Origin: Diphasiastrum complanatum
Lineage: Eukaryota > Streptophyta > Lycopodiopsida > Lycopodiales > Lycopodiaceae
Assembly: GCA_029204225.1 (NCBI GenBank)
Contig: CM055102.1
Location: 44,834,484 to 44,898,483 of the forward strand
Reading direction: 5' to 3'
DNA length: 64,000 nucleotides
The translations under genes and the position numbers were made by a program. The notes beneath the pieces were generated by a model that was not told the DNA's origin, did not search any database, and was given only the letters and a program-made list of their open reading frames with translations. Below are positions 1 to 11,112 of the stretch, one piece after another (position 1 is the stretch's first letter; each line of letters starts with the position of its first letter).

Positions 1-2530
1 ATTATCCCTTGCTACATGCTATACTTACCATTGGATAAATCTTTTATTGTACTTGCCAATGAGACTAACAAAACTCAAGCATATCTCATAGGTTATAAAA
101 AAATGTAACAGTTGAATTATATATCAAGATAGACTACCACAACTTCTAAAACTATTGCTTCTACCAATATTAATGCAAGTGCGAAAATGATGATGGATGA
201 GTTCGAGAAGCTTGGCCAAAAACAACAGACGCAAATAGAGAAAATGCAAGCTCAGCTTGAAGAGAAGCTGAAAGCATTAGAAGATCAGCATGCCCAAGTT
301 AGTAAAGCTAGTAACAAAGCGTTGCATCACGTATATTCTAATAGAAAAAATGTTTGTTGCACCATCTGTGGTGGAAACGATACAATGCATGACTCACACA
401 TAGCGTCATTTGTGCAATTCTACTGGTCATGAGAAAACATTTTGTTCATTCAATCCAAGGATTATTTAACAACGCTATCACAAGTATGGATATCATGGGG
501 AATGGACGAGATGTGGGAATGCACATTCAATGCAAAGAATACATTATTTGGAAGAGGAATTAAGGAAAATATCAAAGGAGTGTGAAGAAAAATCTACAAA
601 ATTGAAAACTTGTTTGGAAGAAAATGAGATGTTCAAAAAGGAGATTCAAACGTTGAAATCTTCTTTGCATCATTTTACAACTAGTAATGATGAGATAAAA
701 ATTGCATTTCAATCCATGTGTATCTCATATTTGTCTCTTGTCAAATAAATGGATTTGCTCAACAAAAAGGTAAAAAGCAACAAGAGGAAAGACTGTTAAC
801 CAAGGATATATGTGATCTATCATGTTATCAAAAAAGAAAAATCCGTGCATTCAAGTAAGTTATAGCTTATTTGGTTTAATATTATCATAATCACTAGTAT
901 TATCATAATCAATAGCTTATTTATTAATTTCCACTCATAGTTTATTTGTTTATTATGTTGCTGTGATTACGATGAGTGTCCTAATCTCTAATGACTTTTG
1001 TATGAACATTATATTTGCAATGCAGCTCAACATTGGTTGTTGAAGACCATTTGGCCGATGAGATTTCCATTGGAAACTCACTAGGTTCTATTTTAGCTTC
1101 TAAATTTGTGAAATCAATGTTAAACAATAACAAAATGAGAAAGATTAGGCTTTAGTTACTGATAGCATTATGAATGAAGTTGGAAAAATATTGGATACTA
1201 CATTGGTTTAGGGGGCATGTGATTTTTCTAGCATCAGTAGAGAAGTATATGCAACAATATTTAAGATGATAAAAGAAGCATTTGCACATGTAAGTATAAA
1301 TTTTTTTTCAATCCCACGACCATTTCATCTATAAAAAAAAAAAAACATGTTAAACTAAGGTATGCAAAAAATAGTTGGTAATTCATCTCATATCAATGGA
1401 GTGTATTGCTCGAAGGGAGAATGTCTAGCTTATAACAATTCCAACAATCTATTTATTGACATCAATCAGTTACTAGCATTCATCATAGATCTTTACGGTA
1501 TCACAAATGAGAATGTCAATAACAAGTTGATAGTTGTTCTTAAGTTAGATGAGTCTGAAATTATAAAAGGACAAAAAATGGAGAGAGCCAGTCTTATGAT
1601 CATGAATGGAGCACTTTCAAATTCAGAAGACTCATAAGGCCTCAACTTTAGTGCCCAATCAGAAAATGATATTTGGTGGTTGACAGCTTTTCAGGTATAG
1701 TAGTTCCTTTATAGATTCTATAAGGATAATCTTATATGAATTCTATTTGGATAATCTTCTCTATGTTAATATTATTCTAAATCAATTTTTTGTTTCTCTG
1801 ATGAAAGAAGACCATGACATTTTTTCATGGATATTTAATAGAACGTCATATCTTGCTACCATCAAAAATCACATGGAGGGAGTTCCACTCAATGTTCCTG
1901 GATTTGGCACTTTCAACATAGAATGGCATTGAGCTAAACATCTGAAGACATTCAAATGTATGTTCAATGTATCCCATGGTGCTAACTCTAAACACCCTTG
2001 TTTGTATTGCATGAAGACAACAAAAAACATGACAAGGAGTGTAGGAATATCAAGAGATCGAGACAATCCTAATTGGAAACCCGTACTACCGATTCCTATT
2101 CAGAATGTTTATATTTGTACATTGCATGCAGAGATACGTATGATAGAAAAAATAAAATATCTTCACATCTTGTTTGCATGGAATTCCGAGCTGGAGTCAT
2201 CTTCGAAGGAAGCTATATCCAGATTAGATGATGTATTGTCTAAAGCAAGCTTACATAAAGGCCATGTTAAAAAAAAAAAAATTTAAAAGAAAAAAAAAGA
2301 AAGAAAAGACAACAAGCTGTAAGGTAAAACATGAAATATTCCATGCAAACCGAACATTGAAGGATCCAAAGCTCGTAGATTTTTATCAAATTATTCTGGC
2401 AAAGAAACCAAGATTCAATATTCGGTTAGGAAAGAGATAATAGTTGTAACTAAAGATTTTGAAGAACTAGGTTCTACTCGTCTACACAAAGTAGAAGTTT
2501 GGAGAAAATTAAACAACATGGTTTAGAGAA
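1..2530 (+). pseudogene. Unknown family gene alpha, N-terminal part, copy A (degenerate, multi-exon)
   Basis: I do not recognise a named family. The readable blocks are two coiled-coil stretches (187-432, which also has a CCTICGG cysteine pair, and 530-748), an exon-like block near 1030-1290 with several stops, a block 1362-1694 containing KLDESEIIKGQK and ending in FQ before a GT, and a block about 1798-2500 containing FNVSHGANSKHPCLYCMK and PIPIQNVYICTL. The CLYC pair with an upstream cysteine or histidine suggests a metal-binding site. Every block except the 1030-1290 one has a counterpart at 39.8-41.9 kb. Stops and frameshifts (for example at 1635 and 1930) and a lost acceptor before 1798 make it a pseudogene. 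From memory the block order resembles uncharacterised repetitive proteins of some invertebrates, possibly a transposon protein. The 5' end may lie outside the window. Confidence 0.55.
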
Positions 2531-2574
2531 AGATTGCTTGAAAATGGTTGTTGAGGAAATGTGCCAAAATGGTT

Positions 2575-3290
2575 GTTGAGAAAATGCGTCAAAAAGAAGA
2601 TGATCTTTCTTTTGAAGAGGAGTTTCTCAAATTTCAATCTTAGCTTGGTTTTCCAAAGTAACTGTCTATTCACCAACCTTATTGACATCGAGAGATGGAC
2701 ATAATATTGATGGTGAGACAATAATCGAGGAAGACAAAGCTGAATGCTTAAGTTTTGTATCTTGTCTTGTTTTGATTTGTAATGTCAGATTTTATACTGG
2801 AGCTTACTTTGCATTTTTTTATTTTCAGAAAACAATTACCTTGATGATTTTGCAATTCGTCGAGGAGGGCAGAGATTTTCTGCTGGAGAATTTTCAAGAG
2901 ATCATGCACTCGAGCATTATCTAAAGTTCTTCAAGAATAATGAGATAAGTATTGCCCAATCAAGGTTTCATCAACATGGTGAAACAATGATTATGGCAAT
3001 CAAGGCACTTTTTGATTTTGGAGGACATAATTTTAATAGGATGCATAAAATAGTTTTTGTTAAGAAAACTATTGCACTTAAAATATGAGAAAATGGACAA
3101 GTGAATTCCATGTTCAGATAATCTCATTTTGCATTGTATGTTGCGTATGTTGATCCGAGTAAGCATGAAAACTATGAGATCTTGGATCCGTACGAAAGAA
3201 GGAAACTGTTGCATGATTCTAAATTGCAACTTTCATTAAAGAAAGTGTCAGAAGCAAAGTAGATATTGGAGAACCAGACTTTGAAAAAAA
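2575..3290 (+). pseudogene. Unknown family gene beta, C-terminal part, copy A (inverted segment)
   Basis: Translation gives an acidic patch near 2590-2640 (SFEEEFLKFQ). After a plausible acceptor near 2829 comes an exon reading GEFSRDHALEHYLKFFKNN, later MIMAIKALF and ILDPYERRKLLHD. The same blocks (HYLKYFVNN, LIMAIKPLSF, ILDPYDRKKFFHD) occur on the minus strand at 42.3-42.0 kb in copy B. In copy B they belong to a gene convergent with alpha. Here they lie on the same strand as alpha, which implies an inversion. Two stops near 3088-3120 show it is not functional. Function unknown. Confidence 0.5.
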
Positions 3291-3312
3291 TATACAAAAT
3301 TTCTCTGTATGT

Positions 3313-3775
3313 CTATTGCCTATTGGCTTTTATAAATTTGCATGCTTTTTGAAAAATTTTATAATCCGTCAATTTTGTATTATGACGAATTTGGATTCTT
3401 CCTTTAAAACCATTAGAAAAGTTGCAATATATAGTTGTTCTTTGTGCTAGTCCCTCCATGTTGTGTACTTTTATGAAATGTTGCTCTTCTTTGCCAATGA
3501 GATTTTTCCATTCCTTGCGATGACCATATGCTAAGACTTCCACTATTTCTTACAATGAATGTCGAATGATACCGTAATATGTGCTACATGTCATAAAAAC
3601 AATATCTAAATCAGTACCAAAAGTATCTAAATTAATTGCACATATTTGTCTATAATAGTGTAACATCGAAATATTACCATATAATGTGTTACATGATTTG
3701 CACCCCATGCACTTCGAATTGCATCCACAAATTCACTGATTGTTTTCTGTATCATTTGTACATCAGTATTTGAAA
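3313..3775 (-). pseudogene. Unknown family gene alpha, C-terminal part, copy A (inverted segment)
   Basis: Read on the minus strand, the block near 3770-3675 gives TISEFVDAIRSAWGANHVTH and the block near 3540-3400 gives IWSSQGMEKSHW and KSTQHGGTSTKNNY. These match the plus-strand copy B blocks SIEFVDAIRVAWGSDHITHY (about 41465-41530) and SIWSSQGMEKSHW with NTQHGGTSSKNRY (about 41690-41795). Between the two blocks is an intron-sized gap at the place where copy B has a 110-bp intron. Frameshifts are present. The conserved GMEKSH and TQHGG motifs are the best signature of the family. Confidence 0.55.
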
Positions 3776-4500
3776 ATTTCTTTTTTCAACTCATCATTAT
3801 TTACATCGTCAACACCAAGGAGAAGATCATCAGCATCATAATCAATTATATCAAAAAATTCATGAAGCTCTATGAAATAAAAAAGATCCGATATATCCGA
3901 TAATGTCAAAAAAGAATTATTATCTATATTGTAAGTAGGCAAGGTGATTAGAGATTTATCGGAAGGACAAAGGGTAGTGGTAGTTCTAGGGCCTATAAAC
4001 GAAGATTTATTTCGAGCATGATCAAAATATGTACAATCATCTAAACTAACGCTTGTATAAATAAAAAAAGATTCTATATCTATAGGCTTGGACTTGTCAA
4101 ATTTTGTACCACTGGAAGAAACAACTTCAGAAGTAAAAAGAGCAGCTTCCAAATCATGAGAAATATTTAACAAAAGAAAAAAACAAAGGCAGACTGAAAC
4201 TCTACAAATCAACAATTTTTATTGTGTATTTGACAATCATCTACAGACTTAAAATCATCATGCAACTTGGTAAACATTCTGTCAAGCTTAGCTTTATAAC
4301 TATACATGTCGAAGTTCACCAAGTCTTGATAATGAATCATGTCCTTATTCTAAGATCTGAATACGGGAGTACTGAGTAAATCTAACATAAATATTAGAAA
4401 ATGCTTCCACATCAGGACCCTTTGTAATAGTAAGAACAAAAAGAAAAGGAGAAAAAAGTGACTTAAAATACTCTATATTGTCACTAATACCAAATTCAAA
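3763..4500 (-). pseudogene. Unknown family gene beta, N-terminal part, copy A
   Basis: A 150-codon open stretch (4215-3763) carries FLTLSDISDLF and an acidic segment with DYDADDLLLGVDD. It resembles FLFVSDIGDVIDL and DLDDDDLIDGIDYED in copy B (42906-42544, same strand). Farther upstream on this strand, 4500-4345 is open and reads SDNIEYFKSLF and RFTQYSRIQILE before a stop. The stretch joins the alpha C-terminal block at its 3' end through a frame change. A promoter-like region lies upstream at 4877-5044. The product is unknown; the acidic clusters could be a regulatory or metal-binding segment. Confidence 0.45.
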
Positions 4501-4595
4501 AAAAAAAAAAATAACAGACTGGAATCAAAATTAGACATTTTTAAAAAATATATACAGAAACAAAGATTTTGACAAACTTATAAATTCAAGGATTG

Positions 4596-4827
4596 GATAT
4601 CGGTTTCAAGCGCGAAATGGAAGGTTAAATCACTCTGGAAAGTACTATGCGCTTGGGATCGATATCAAGGAACCGAGTATTGATTTTGAACGTGCATACA
4701 ATGGTCAATGGAAATCTGAAAGAGAACGCGCGCTTGAAATCGATATCCGAGATAGCAATATTGGTTTCAGGCGCGGATGCACGAACGGAGAATAAAACAT
4801 AAAAACAGTGCGCTTGAAATCGATATC
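4596..4827. repeat. About 80-bp tandem repeat made of an 18-bp motif in alternating orientation
   Basis: Six copies of one 18-bp motif alternate in orientation. GATATCGGTTTCAAGCGC (4596-4613) and related copies at about 4677-4695 and 4757-4774 are reverse complements of GCGCTTGAAATCGATATC (4730-4747 and 4810-4827) and its variant at 4649-4666. Centre spacings alternate at about 53 and 27 bp, so the array is about 2.9 copies of an 80-81 bp unit, each able to form a stem. It lies where the 5' leader of the minus-strand beta gene would be. Confidence 0.8.
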
Positions 4828-4876
4828 AAACGTAGAAATCACAAAATTCTCGTGAAAATCCGCGCCAGAAATGATG

Positions 4877-5044
4877 TATTTATAAAAACAAAATTCACAC
4901 GTGTGGAAATGAATCGAAAGGACACGTGTCGTTGTTTAATTGGCTAAGAATATTCTTTGTACAAATAATGATTGATGCCATAGTTGTCACGTGCGAAATG
5001 ACACATGTTGTTGTCTGATTCGTCCACGTGTCTGCCCTCACGTG
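4877..5044 (-). promoter_or_regulatory. Promoter-like region: TATA box and five G-boxes
   Basis: On the minus strand a consensus plant TATA box, TATAAATA, lies at 4884-4877. Upstream of it are five CACGTG cores at 4898-4903, 4923-4928, 4988-4993, 5025-5030 and 5039-5044. Two of them sit in perfect 10-bp palindromes (CACACGTGTG and GACACGTGTC). ACACGTG is the ABRE/G-box core bound by plant bZIP and bHLH factors. Orientation and distance fit transcription towards the beta gene (4500-3763). Activity is not shown by sequence alone. Confidence 0.55.
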
Positions 5045-5365
5045 TCCCTCATCAATACGTCATAATTATCTATACATGGACACGTAGACCAATGAAATGC
5101 TGCTGCATGGTTCGTCTTGTACAATACAAAGCTCTTTTTTGAGTGGTACAATCTACAAGACGATGTCAATATTGACAAGGTAATATTTTGTTCATTTGTT
5201 GTTCTTTTCATTCTAATTCTTATTTCTTTAGTGTCATTGTTAGTAATTTGCTCATTCACCTAGTTTGTAATGACAGTTCACTCTTGTTGACTTGTACAAT
5301 CCCGACGAAGTGTATAGATTGCGGCAAGAGTTGATCAAAACTTTTGTACAAAATGGTGTAAGTTT

Positions 5366-8300
5366 GTGCCAGAGCTTGAGGCTGTAGAAAAGAATGATGC
5401 TCCTGTCTTAACACCTTTTCGGGTTGCTCAGGATGCAGATCTTACTATATACGATCAAAGAGACATACCCGAAGCAACTCAACACATGACTCACCATCGC
5501 GACTGGTTCAAGGACTACAAGTCATTCACCCATACAAGAGTTGTGGAACTTGGAGACAACTCATCACATTCGATCGAATGTGAAGGAACAGTCAGAGTCA
5601 AATTCCAGAAAGGTGAAGTCAAGTTGTTGTCCAACGTTCTCCATGTTCCAAATCTGACCAAGAATCTGCTCTCAGTTAGCAAAATCACCGATTCAGGTCG
5701 GAAGGTCGAATTCGATATAGACGGCTGCACAATTTTTAACAAATTTCGGAAGGTTCTAGCCTTCGAAAAAAGAAGTGGCTATCTTTACAACTCAGCCAAT
5801 GTTACTCTTCTAACAGTCAAGCTCTTCACACAACCACTTTTGAATCAACTGATATGTTGTGGCATTTCAGACTTGGCCACCTCAATTTCAATAGTATCTA
5901 GCAAATGTCTGCTCAGAGACTAGTACAAGATCTGCCTTCTGTCAGCGAGCCGACTTCTCCATGCGAAAGTCGTATTATCAACAAGCATGCAAGAAGCCCT
6001 TTTATTTCAGACTCAGTACATACTTCCAAAGGCTTGTTTGACCTTGTACATAGCGACATTTGTGGCCCGATGCAGACTGCTTCCACAGGGGAAGCTCTCT
6101 ATTTTCTGACCTTCATCGATGACTTCTCTCAAAGGACTGCTACTTACTTCATGAAAAACAAATCAGAAGCATTCAAGTTCTTCAAGTAATTCAAGGCATC
6201 TGCAGAAAACTAGACCGAGAAGAAGATCAAGGCTCTACGCACAGATGGAAGGGGAGAGTATATCTCCACAGAATTCAAGGAATTCTGCAAGGCCAACATG
6301 ATATATCAACAATTTACAACCAACTACTCACGTCAATCCCCTCACCTCAGTCCAATAGTGTAGCTGAACGGAAGAATCAGATACTCATTGAAAGTGCCAA
6401 GAGCATGTTGGCCCATGCCTCTCTTCCAAAGAGATTCTGGGCAGAAGCTGTTACTACAGCAGCCTATCTTCAGAATCGATCCATCACCAAGGCCCTGAAT
6501 GGCAAGACACCTTATGAGGTGTGGACAGGATCAAAACCATTACTCAAATATATTCGAGTGTTTGGATGCATCGCTTTCACTCAGATCCTTGAAGATCTAA
6601 GAAGAAAGCTAGATGACAAGAGCAGAAAAATGATTTTCATCGACTATTCCCCAGACCACAAGGCATACAAGCTCTCCAATCTGGATACCCACAAGGCATT
6701 CACTAGTAGAGACATCATTTTTGTGGAAGACCAGTTCATCCTACAAGGGAAAAGCTGCAGAAAATCCGACCCAAGGATTGAACAACCAAATTTCGATCCA
6801 GGGATTCAACTGCAGAAGAGCGACACCGACTTCGACACTGAGTCAGAACCTCAACGAGTCAACCCACATCAGAGGACCGAAGTTCAACCCAGAAGGTCGA
6901 ACAGGTCCAGACAACCTCCATCTAGATTTATGGATGATCTGGCCTGCTACTTCATAAACCAATAACTGTTTTTGAGGCTATGCCTACTCCTGATGCTGAC
7001 CAGTGGAAAGCAGCAATGGACACCGAATTCGATTCTCTAATAGAAAATCAGACATGGACAGTCATTGAGCTGCCAAAAGACCGAAATCTGATTCCATGCA
7101 AATGGATATTCAAGGCGAAGTATGATGCTGAAGGAAAGCTAAATCTACAAGGCCAGACTAGTAGCCAAAGGCTACTCCCAGATTCCATATATGGACTATT
7201 CTGAAACCTTCAGCCCAGTAGTCACACATGCTTCGATCCACCTACTCTTCTCCTTTGCAGCCACAATAGACCTTGAAGTCCACCAGATGGATGTCCAGAC
7301 AGCTTTCCTCAACGGAACCATCGAAGAGAAAATCTATATGTCGCAGCCAGAGGGATAAGAACTCAAGGACAATCAACAGCACCTTGTATGCAAAATCCAC
7401 AAGGCTCTCTATGGGCTGAAACAGTCACCCAGAGCCTGGTTCCAAAAGATCAACGCATTTCTAATCAAGAATGGTTCTATTCCAAACTCAGCAGACTCGA
7501 ATGTCTACTTCAAATCTATATCAGATTACTTCATCATCATCAATCTCTATGTAGATGATACACTACTATTCAGTAACGATCTAAATCTGATGAAGAAAAC
7601 AAAATGCATGTTGGCTCAGAAGTACAAGATGACTGATATGGGTCCAGCCCACTATTGTCTCGGAATCCAGATCCAACGAGATCGACCCAGCAGATTGATT
7701 TTCGTCAGTCAGCAACGATATCTCAACAACGTAATGGAAAAGTATGGAATCGCCAACTGCAAACCAAGTCACTTTTCACTCGACCCTGGACTAAAACTAT
7801 CAAAGGAACATTCTCCTCAACTGAGGTAGAAAAGGAGGAAATAACGCTACCCATTTCAATCCATCATCGGCTCACTGATGTACGCAACGATCTGCACGCG
7901 TCTAGACCTTTCCATTCTATCACCTCCACGAATTTTGACCATGTTCAGATTCTCTGAAAACACCCTGATATACCGTCAAAATGTAGTACACTTAGCCAGT
8001 TCCTATCAAATCTAGGCTTAACTCAAGGTCATGAAGTACATCCAAGCAACGAAAACTCTCAGCATCTGCTATGGAAGCAGCCAAACTGCCAACATCCTTG
8101 AAGCCTACACAGATGCAGATTGGGCAGGAGATGTCGATACCAGAAAATCAACTTTTAGATTTGTATATTTATACAACCAAGGCCCAATCTCATGGAACAG
8201 TCGAAAGCATACCTCAGTTGCATTATCATCAACGGAATCCGAATACATAGCTGCCACAAATGCAACCAAAGAGACGATCTGACTAAGGCAATTGCTTGCA

Positions 8301-8582
8301 GACATCAACCTTGCACAAACACTTCCTACAACAATCTATTGTGACAATCAAAGCACAATAGCGCTATCTCTCAATCCGATATTTCACTCTCGAAGCAAAC
8401 ATATCGAAATCATGTATCATTACCTTAGAGAGAAAATACATAACAAGGAAGTAGCATTGGTTTTCTACAGAACAAACTACATGACATCAGATTACTTCAC
8501 AAAGGCTCTATCAAAAGAGCAACATCTCAGATTTAACGATATGTTAAATCTGAAGATTAAAGTTTTTCAGGATCCACATTAA
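5366..8582 (+). pseudogene. Ty1/copia retrotransposon polyprotein remnant (PR-IN-RT-RH), element 1
   Basis: Domains follow copia order. There is a protease remnant (ATQHMT near 5480, with the catalytic DSG lost), then a GAG-pre-integrase block (LWHFRLGHLN about 5850). Integrase follows, with HSDICGPM (about 6045), RTDGRGEY (about 6240) and VAERKN (about 6360), and its C-terminal region in 6405-6965. Reverse transcriptase begins near 6980 and has the catalytic YVDD at 7548-7559; RNase H lies in 8031-8582 (DADWAGD, SSTESEY, DNQSTIA). At least five frameshifts or stops break it, including ones near 5850, 6187, 6350, 7150 and 8280. Gag and the 5' LTR are missing, so the left end is truncated. Confidence 0.9.
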
Positions 8583-8980
8583 GGGGGAGTGTTATCTTAT
8601 GCTCAGCCTTAACAAATCGTTCAAGTAATGGACCAAAAGCTAAACAACGCTTATGCTTTCAAGAACACAATGTGCATAGTGTTCGCAATAGATCGAAACA
8701 AGAAATGAGAAAGTATGTAGCTCGTTGGCCAACGACCAGTTCAACACTTACAAAATTGCTAAAAAGTGTTCCAAAAATTGATTTGAGGGCTTGCAATCCA
8801 GCGCTCCACAGTATGTTTCAATCCTACTTGCTTTCCATATTGAATCCTTTTCAAGAGAGCATACGCATTTGCAGAAATTGAGGAGAGGAGGAAGTGTAGA
8901 GGGGAAGGAAAAAGAATGAGGGTGGGAGTCCATCGTTGGTCCACCCTCATTATATAATTTTTTTTCCTCTTCATAGAAGC
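8581..8980 (+). mobile_element. Polypurine tract and 3' LTR of copia element 1 (right end not resolved)
   Basis: The polyprotein stop codon (8580-8582) overlaps AAGGGGGAG (8581-8589), a typical plus-strand priming tract. It is followed at once by TGTTATC, which should be the first base of the 3' LTR (8590). A TATATAA lies near 8951. No 5' copy remains for comparison, so the right border is a guess. Confidence 0.6.
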
Positions 8981-9213
8981 ACAAGTAAGTATAGATGTCC
9001 ACCGTTAGATTAAGAGCCCTGAAAACTGATGAATCTCAACCGTGGAATTAGGAAACTTGAGGTACAAGTTAATATCTTTCTCCAAGCACCGCAAACAATA
9101 TGATTTTGAATTTAGTCCATACCTTTTACACGAAAGTGAATTATTTCGATGCACTTGACGAAGTCGAAAGGAGAGTTTTTAACAGGGATTTTGCGTAGTC
9201 AAATGGAGTCCAT

Positions 9214-9232
9214 GAGAGAGAGAGAGAGAGAG

Positions 9233-9302
<70 letters not shown>
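9214..9302. repeat. Compound microsatellite (GA)n then (CA)n
   Basis: About nine GA units (9214-9232) pass into about 33 CA units (9236-9302) through a short GACG bridge. It is uninterrupted and lies just beyond the copia LTR region. The open frame through it is a composition artefact. Confidence 0.95.
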
Positions 9303-9305
<3 letters not shown>

Positions 9306-10800
9306 GGTTGCCACATAGCAAAAGTATGTTCTTCATCCCCTACTAGTAGTAGATGGTTGTTGTCATGCCCACAATTGGACTGACTTCGAATCTATCTCAT
9401 AAGGAGGTTAGAAGTAGTCCTAATGAAATGCATGCTTGCTACTAAATGTTTGTATGGTATTTGGCATTATAGCTCAGGTTTTGAAAAAAGTGTATGATAA
9501 TTTGAAAGATTATCTTGATCTAGTATGTTGGAAAATCCATATCTTTTATGGGGACTAACATTTTATTTGAGAAACTCCTAGTTCCTTAATTTAACTGGGT
9601 GACACAATGAACATGATTGCTAAAAATTTGTGATTACAAGTTATAGAAGTGAGTAGAAACAAGAATCTTCATAGTCCTCACACGTTATTAGAATCTTTAC
9701 AGGTCATATTGTCATAGGTGATCTAATTCTATAAGTTTAAACCCTAGTTTTTAACTATTAATTTGAGAACTTGAATGTCAATATTCTGTATCTATAGTTA
9801 GTATTATCGATAACACAATTTGGCATTTCAATCCCCTAGAACAATATAACCATTATTATGTTAAGAGTAAAATGGGCCATTTGTGACGGTTCAATTTGAA
9901 TCTTTCAAAATTGGTTTGAATCTTGTTTCAAATCGACCAGTGACTATGGTGACTATTTTGAACTTAGATCATACTAGAAAAGATGAGGGTATCACAAGAA
10001 TGGTACTAATGGACCTCTTCTATTATTACCAACCCAAATAAATTTTTTGAAAACGATCGCCAAGGACTTGATGCAAGGATAATTGTCTACTAGGTAATGC
10101 TAAAGTTATCTGTTGTATTAGGAAGCATGCCCTTGAATGGTGACCTTCTCAGACATGAGTCTACATGAAGATGGGGGATGCTCTATAGACAACATCTTGC
10201 AAACCTGTAATGGTTGGAAAAGTTTATTGATTCATCTTGCTTAAAATAGTTCAAGACCATTTCATTGCCCATTCATTTTAAACTTTTTGTAACTAAACAC
10301 ATACCAATAAAACTAAAATGTATATTGAGTGCCATCATTGAGAACATGATGTTAACAATTTTGTTGATTGTTTATTAGATAGTTTGACCTAGCCATGCTT
10401 GTCATTAAATTTAGGGAGCCTACGTCCAATAAGAGTGTACAATATGTATCATAAAGTCATCTATGCATAGTCTATTTAAATGAGGAAAAACAGTTTGACT
10501 TAATGAGCATACTCAAGGTTAAAATGATAATCAAGATAGCAAATCGAATGGATGCATTGAAAAATGCAAGCATACATGCATCAACTTAACTTTGGTGTGC
10601 TCATGTCAATGTGACTCATTCATAGTATACTTTGTTGCTCCTCTATTGCCATGAATAAATATGTTGAGTTGTGCTACCATGTGATACTTTTGTTATGTAC
10701 ATAACTACATGATAAAGGTTCAACAATAATCTACAAATATAGCATAGATTTTTCATAGCGCACTCATAAAATTTTTTTCCAAAGTATTTTCAAGATCTCG
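9303..10800. other. AT-rich stretch with no recognisable gene
   Basis: No long open frame, splice-bordered exon, LTR end or clear repeat is visible. Probably degraded transposon sequence. Confidence 0.5.
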
Positions 10801-11112
10801 TACTTATTTATTATGTAGTTTTAGAATGGATGTTATTGCTAATCAAGCTAGATAGGCTTCTCATTGCCACAAGGGCTTTAAATAATTTCATTCTAGATAG
10901 GATCACGATTTAATGCCATTCCAATTCAAGTCATTAATGGTACAAGAAGTAACTACTACTTATTTACCAGGTGATTTTAGAAAGGATGTTATTGCTAATC
11001 AAGTTGGATAGGCTTCTTAGTGCCACAAGGGCTTTGAATAATTTCATTCTAGATAGAATCGCGATTTAATGCCATTCTAATTCAAGTCTTTAATGGTACA
11101 AGAAGCAACTAC
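10801..11112. repeat. 156-bp tandem duplication
   Basis: The segment 10801-10956 is repeated at 10957-11112. Both contain GGATGTTATTGCTAATCAAG, GCCACAAGGGCTTT and GGTACAAGAAG at a constant offset of 156 bp. They differ at scattered positions, so the duplication is not recent. No coding capacity seen. Confidence 0.85.

Noticed and set aside
5366..8582. Active retrotransposon
   Set aside because: At least five frame breaks, no gag and no 5' LTR.
9149..9346. ORF with a long Thr-His repeat
   Set aside because: Translation of a (CA)n microsatellite.
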